Part shown: piece by piece, positions 22,349 through 24,438 of the stretch
Numbering within the stretch: the stretch's first letter is position 1
Layout of the letters: every line of letters begins with the position of its first letter
Assembly: GCA_017398105.1 (NCBI GenBank)
Contig: JAFQHF010000022.1
Location: forward strand, 1-24,438
Origin: Oscillospiraceae bacterium
GTDB taxonomy: Bacteria > Bacillota_A > Clostridia > Oscillospirales > Oscillospiraceae
DNA: 24,438 nucleotides
Reading direction: 5' to 3'
Program-made: the position numbers and the translations under genes
Notes under the pieces: model-generated
What the model was told of the DNA's origin: nothing
Database searches by the model: none
What the model saw: the letters and a program-made list of their open reading frames with translations, nothing else

Positions 22349-23231
22349 ACGGAAAGAAGGCCGGATCGTCCGGTCACTGAGCGGTTTTTATGACGTGCAG
22401 ACGAAGGATGCGCTGATCACCTGCCGGGCCAGGGGCATTCTCAGAAAAGAGGGGAACAGCCCTCTCACCGGCGACATGGTGCAGATCACCGTGGAGCGGG
22501 GCAAGGGCATGGTGGAAAAAATCCTGCCCCGGAAAAACAGCTTCATCCGTCCGGCGGTAGCCAATATGGATGCACTGGTGGTGTTTGCGGCCAATGTCAA
22601 TCCGGTGACGGAACCGTTTCTGATCGACCGGGTGGCTGCCATTGCCGGTGATCAGGAGGTTCCGGTATACCTGTGTGTCAACAAGTGCGACCTGGACCCG
22701 GCTCTGGATCTGGTGGCCATTTATGAAAAGGCAGGTTTTCCGGTGATCTGTACCAGTGCGGAAACCGGAGAAGGCGTGGAAGCGCTGCGGGAACTGATCC
22801 GGGGCAAGCTGGTGGCCTTTACCGGAAATTCCGGTGTGGGCAAGAGCAGCATCCTGAACCGGCTGGCACCGGAGCTGAATCTGGCCACCGGAGAAGTTTC
22901 CGAGAAGCTGGGCCGGGGCCGGCATACCACCCGGCATGTGGAGCTTTACCGCCTGGGAGAGGACACCTACGTTGCCGATACGCCGGGCTTCTCTTCCTTC
23001 GATACCGACCAGATGGATGTGATCCTGAAGGAGAATCTGCAGTATGCCTTCCCGGATTTTGGCCCCCACATCGGCAAATGCCGGTTTGATGACTGCTCCC
23101 ACAGAAAGGAACCGGACTGTGCCGTCCGGGCAGCCTTTGAAGCAGGGGAGATTGGAAGAAGCCGGTATGACAGCTATTTGAAGCTGTACGAAAAGGCAAG
23201 TCAGATCAACCTTTGGGAACTGAAAAAGTAA
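22341..23231 (+). CDS. rsgA: Ribosome small-subunit-dependent GTPase RsgA
   Basis: Late 30S assembly GTPase. The 296-aa protein has an N-terminal OB-fold (about residues 1-68), then a circularly permuted GTPase with motifs in the order G4 (NKCD), G5-like (TSAETGEG), G1 (FTGNSGVGKSS), G2/G3 (RHTTRHVE and DTPGF), and a C-terminal zinc-binding domain with CRFDDCSHRKEPDC. The order G4-G1-G3 is diagnostic of this family. It is the last gene of the cluster, co-translated with the kinase gene, and followed by a hairpin terminator. In many relatives rpe and a thiamine pyrophosphokinase gene follow; here they do not. Confidence 0.96.
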   Translation: MTERKEGRIVRSLSGFYDVQTKDALITCRARGILRKEGNSPLTGDMVQITVERGKGMVEKILPRKNSFIRPAVANMDALVVFAANVNPVTEPFLIDRVAAIAGDQEVPVYLCVNKCDLDPALDLVAIYEKAGFPVICTSAETGEGVEALRELIRGKLVAFTGNSGVGKSSILNRLAPELNLATGEVSEKLGRGRHTTRHVELYRLGEDTYVADTPGFSSFDTDQMDVILKENLQYAFPDFGPHIGKCRFDDCSHRKEPDCAVRAAFEAGEIGRSRYDSYLKLYEKASQINLWELKK

Positions 23232-23240
23232 TGTATCATG

Positions 23241-23279
23241 TAAGGGAGGACCGGCAGTCCTCCCTTATGCTGGTTTTTA
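23241..23279 (+). terminator. Terminator of the cdaA-rsgA cluster
   Basis: A perfect 10-bp stem (23241-23250 with 23258-23267, 7-nt loop) begins 9 bp after the rsgA stop. A T tract (TTTTT at about 23274-23278) follows after a short TGCTGG spacer, which makes it somewhat non-ideal. Confidence 0.7.
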
Positions 23280-23316
23280 TAAAATGCGTATACGGGAGTT
23301 TCTGTTCAGAAAAGCA

Positions 23317-23361
23317 AAACCGAGTGATTCATCCGCTGTGCAGGGGATAATCACTCGGTTT
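23317..23361 (-). terminator. Terminator of the minus-strand XRE gene
   Basis: A 13-bp perfect inverted repeat (23317-23329 with 23349-23361), extended by ATCC/GGAT inside, ends on the minus strand in TTTTGCTTTTC. It lies just downstream of the XRE gene at 23369. Confidence 0.75.
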
Positions 23362-23368
23362 GTTATAT

Positions 23369-23581
23369 TCAAAAACAATTATCGTCAGGAACATGCTCCA
23401 TAATATCTTCGACCTGACACTGAAGAATATTGCAAAGCTTATCGATTGTATTTACCTCGACATTTCTGTTATGCTTCAGACGATTGATCTGTGATCGATT
23501 CACATTATGGTGGGTATACAAATCATATTGGGTAATACCGCGGTCTTTCATTGTCAGCCATAGGCGGTCATATTTAATCAA
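23369..23581 (-). CDS. XRE/Cro-family HTH regulator (TTG start)
   Basis: A 70-aa single-domain DNA-binding protein: LWLTMKDRGITQYDLYTHHNVNRSQINRLKHNRNVEVNTIDKLCNILQCQVEDIMEHVPD. This matches the short YozG-like XRE type, with the turn in the region HHNVNRSQINRLK. Its start is TTG at 23579-23581, preceded on the minus strand by GGAGGG at 9 bp; no ATG is suitably placed. It is divergent from a 59-aa ORF and separated from it by a promoter and a perfect palindrome, the classic layout of a self-controlled repressor. It is unrelated in sequence to the XRE protein at 1215 apart from the fold. Confidence 0.85.
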   Translation of the reverse strand: MIKYDRLWLTMKDRGITQYDLYTHHNVNRSQINRLKHNRNVEVNTIDKLCNILQCQVEDIMEHVPDDNCF

Positions 23582-23605
23582 ATGTCAGCACCCTCCAATC
23601 TATAC

Positions 23606-23634
23606 TTGATTTTTGCTTATTATCACAGTAAAAT
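23606..23634 (+). promoter_or_regulatory. Promoter of the 59-aa ORF
   Basis: TTGATT (23606-23611) and TAAAAT (23629-23634) are 17 bp apart, with a predicted start near 23641, directly before the palindrome at 23646. A minus-strand -10-like GATAAT with upstream TG (23619-23624) overlaps it and could serve the divergent XRE gene. Confidence 0.6.
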
Positions 23635-23645
23635 CGTCTTAGGGA

Positions 23646-23667
23646 TAGTGTTCACATAAGAACACTA
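23646..23667. promoter_or_regulatory. Perfect operator palindrome between divergent genes
   Basis: TAGTGTTC (23646-23653) and GAACACTA (23660-23667) are exact complements around ACATAA. It sits just after the predicted start of the rightward promoter, so binding by the adjacent XRE protein would block transcription. No other good inverted repeat of this size lies in this intergenic region. Confidence 0.6.
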
Positions 23668-23686
23668 CGATACACGGAGGTATTAT

Positions 23687-23866
23687 ATGGAAAATGTGTT
23701 GAGGACTATAGCACAGGCGAATGAAGAAGAATCAAAAATATATCTGGAAGCAGCTATTCGAAGAAGAGAAGAACTGCTCGATGGTGGGGAAATCATCTGC
23801 GCGGAGTTTTCGAAGGAAAAAATTCAGCGGCTGACGGCCATTCTGGAGCAATTTTCCGAGACGTAG
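23687..23866 (+). CDS. Small 59-aa hypothetical protein
   Basis: A short ORF, MENVLRTIAQANEEESKIYL... to ...LTAILEQFSET, ended by TAG. It has GGAGG (23676-23680) 6 bp before ATG, a good promoter and a palindromic operator, so it is very likely expressed. The product is charged and predicted largely helical (EAAIRRREELLDGGE, FSKEKIQRLTAILEQF), soluble, with no recognised domain. It resembles small partner proteins found next to XRE regulators, but sequence alone cannot show an antitoxin, anti-repressor or other role. Confidence 0.65.
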   Translation: MENVLRTIAQANEEESKIYLEAAIRRREELLDGGEIICAEFSKEKIQRLTAILEQFSET

Positions 23867-23898
23867 AAAGATGCGCGCAGTACGATGTGTTATATTGT

Positions 23899-23923
23899 GG
23901 GGCGTCCGCACAGGGGGCGCCCC
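23899..23923. repeat. GC-rich hairpin after the 59-aa ORF
   Basis: A stem of about 9 bp including one G-T pair (GGGGCGTCC with GGGCGCCCC) lies 33 bp after the ORF stop. No T tract follows on either strand, so termination would be inefficient. It may stabilise the 3' end of the short mRNA. Beyond it, 23924-24045 is AT-rich and shows nothing I can assign. Confidence 0.4.
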
Positions 23924-24045
23924 GCAGTGCGAAGAAAAGAATGGAACGTAATCGTTTCAGAAAAGTTCTATCAATACCAAAATACTGACTTCGCAGAATG
24001 AACGAATTTTTATGATGTTCTTTGTGATTTTTTCTGAAATTCTGC

Positions 24046-24074
24046 TTGACAAATGGGAATATGCATGTTATATT
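24046..24074 (+). promoter_or_regulatory. Strong promoter of the S10 ribosomal-protein operon
   Basis: Perfect TTGACA (24046-24051), 17-bp spacer, TATATT (24069-24074) with TG one base upstream (extended -10), and an AT-rich stretch before it. The predicted start near 24081 gives a leader of roughly 270 nt. Confidence 0.85.
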
Positions 24075-24080
24075 ATTCAA

Positions 24081-24349
24081 GCGCGTGTAAGGAATAAGTA
24101 TGCGCGCACTGCGATGATGCGGGAGATTGCGTTGAAAGACGGTAACTTCCGCGGAGTATGTCCGGTCATCGGGCGGCTGAACTGCTTCTGAAGCGCTTGC
24201 GTATATCGCTGCGCAATGAAGAATGGGTCGGCCTCGGTCGGCCATTTTTCATGGCTCGGAGTGATACGCACGGCGGCGCGGACAAAACAGTTCGACCGTA
24301 CCCAGACACCACGCAAACTGAGTACGTAATTCAAGGAGGAAAACAAACC
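24081..24349 (+). promoter_or_regulatory. Long structured 5' leader of the S10 operon
   Basis: No ORF of note lies between the promoter and rpsJ, yet the leader is rich in pairing potential: for example ATTGCG near 24126 with CGCAAT near 24213, a small palindrome around 24150-24160, and the terminator-like hairpin at 24222-24250. S10 operons of several bacteria are controlled by a ribosomal protein (L4 in E. coli) binding the leader and causing attenuation. A similar control here is inference. The leader ends with AAGGAGG (24333-24339). Confidence 0.6.
24222..24250 (+). terminator. Attenuator-like terminator hairpin in the S10 leader
   Basis: AATGG plus TCGGCC pairs with GGTCGGCCATT (about 11 bp with G-T pairs and one bulged G, loop TC) and is followed by TTTTTC (24245-24250). 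It lies about 100 bp upstream of rpsJ inside the same transcript, so it can only make sense as a conditional terminator or as a fold that pauses polymerase. Confidence 0.6.
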
Positions 24350-24438
24350 ATGGCAAACCAGATGATCCGCATTCGGCTGAAGGCTTACGATCACCAGCTG
24401 ATCGACTCCAGCGCTGCAAAGATCGTGGAGACCGCAAA
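24350..24438 (+). CDS. rpsJ: Ribosomal protein S10 (partial, runs off the window)
   Basis: First 29 codons of the 30S protein S10 (also the transcription factor NusE): [29 protein letters not shown], which matches the conserved S10 N-terminus. The ATG lies 10 bp after AAGGAGG. S10 is normally followed by rplC, rplD and the rest of the operon, which would lie beyond the window. Confidence 0.97.
   Translation, partial: MANQMIRIRLKAYDHQLIDSSAAKIVETA

Noticed and set aside
23793..24245. 150-aa minus-strand frame over the S10 promoter region
   Set aside because: It overlaps a good promoter, a leader terminator and the 59-aa ORF, and has no ribosome-binding site or recognisable domain.
1..24438. 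CRISPR arrays, tRNA genes, transposases or prophage structural genes
   Set aside because: No regular direct-repeat arrays, no tRNA cloverleaf patterns and no mobile-element proteins were seen on reading both strands.

Overview
The window looks like a chromosomal segment from a moderately GC-rich Firmicute of the class Clostridia, most likely an Oscillospirales/Ruminococcaceae-type gut anaerobe. This is inferred from three things: the typical Firmicutes order from gmk-rpoZ-priA-def-fmt-rsmB-rlmN through PP2C phosphatase, PASTA kinase and rsgA; the families DUF6809, DUF2500 and DUF3343; and GC-rich palindromic intergenic repeats. No database search was possible.

Layout. (1) Positions 1-195 hold a highly structured, apparently non-coding RNA ending in an intrinsic terminator, followed by a membrane-anchored glycerophosphodiester phosphodiesterase-like gene. 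(2) Positions 1191-1878 are a small accessory cassette, an XRE repressor divergent from a small membrane protein. It has two operator-like palindromes between the genes and is bracketed by two terminators with the same arm sequence. (3) rnpB (RNase P RNA, minus strand) is divergent from the murD promoter, and a 104-bp palindromic repeat lies in the murD leader. (4) murD-ispD-ispF-DUF2500 is a tight operon for peptidoglycan and isoprenoid precursor synthesis. (5) A lone minus-strand KDG kinase is followed by a DUF6809-like gene interrupted by an in-frame TAG, then a DUF3343/cysteine-desulfurase pair. (6) From 8621 to 23231 runs one long colinear housekeeping cluster: cdaA-cdaR (c-di-AMP), an RseC-like protein, yicC, remA, gmk, rpoZ, priA, def, fmt, rsmB, rlmN, PP2C phosphatase, PASTA kinase and rsgA. 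Genes overlap or lie 1-44 bp apart, and I saw no internal terminator. (7) A second small regulatory cassette (XRE gene divergent from a 59-aa ORF, with a perfect operator palindrome) separates this cluster from the start of the S10 ribosomal-protein operon. That operon has a strong promoter and a roughly 270-nt leader containing a terminator-like hairpin before rpsJ.

Functionally, the large cluster links cell-wall and growth signalling (c-di-AMP, Ser/Thr phosphorylation), GTP and transcription supply (gmk, rpoZ), translation start and rRNA maturation (def, fmt, rsmB, rlmN, rsgA) and replication restart (priA). The parts least explained by known families are the 5' structured RNA, the two repressor/operator cassettes, the interrupted DUF6809 gene, the cysteine cluster inside Fmt, and the S10 leader. 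I did not find a clear new defence or mobile system, a CRISPR array, a tRNA or an insertion sequence.
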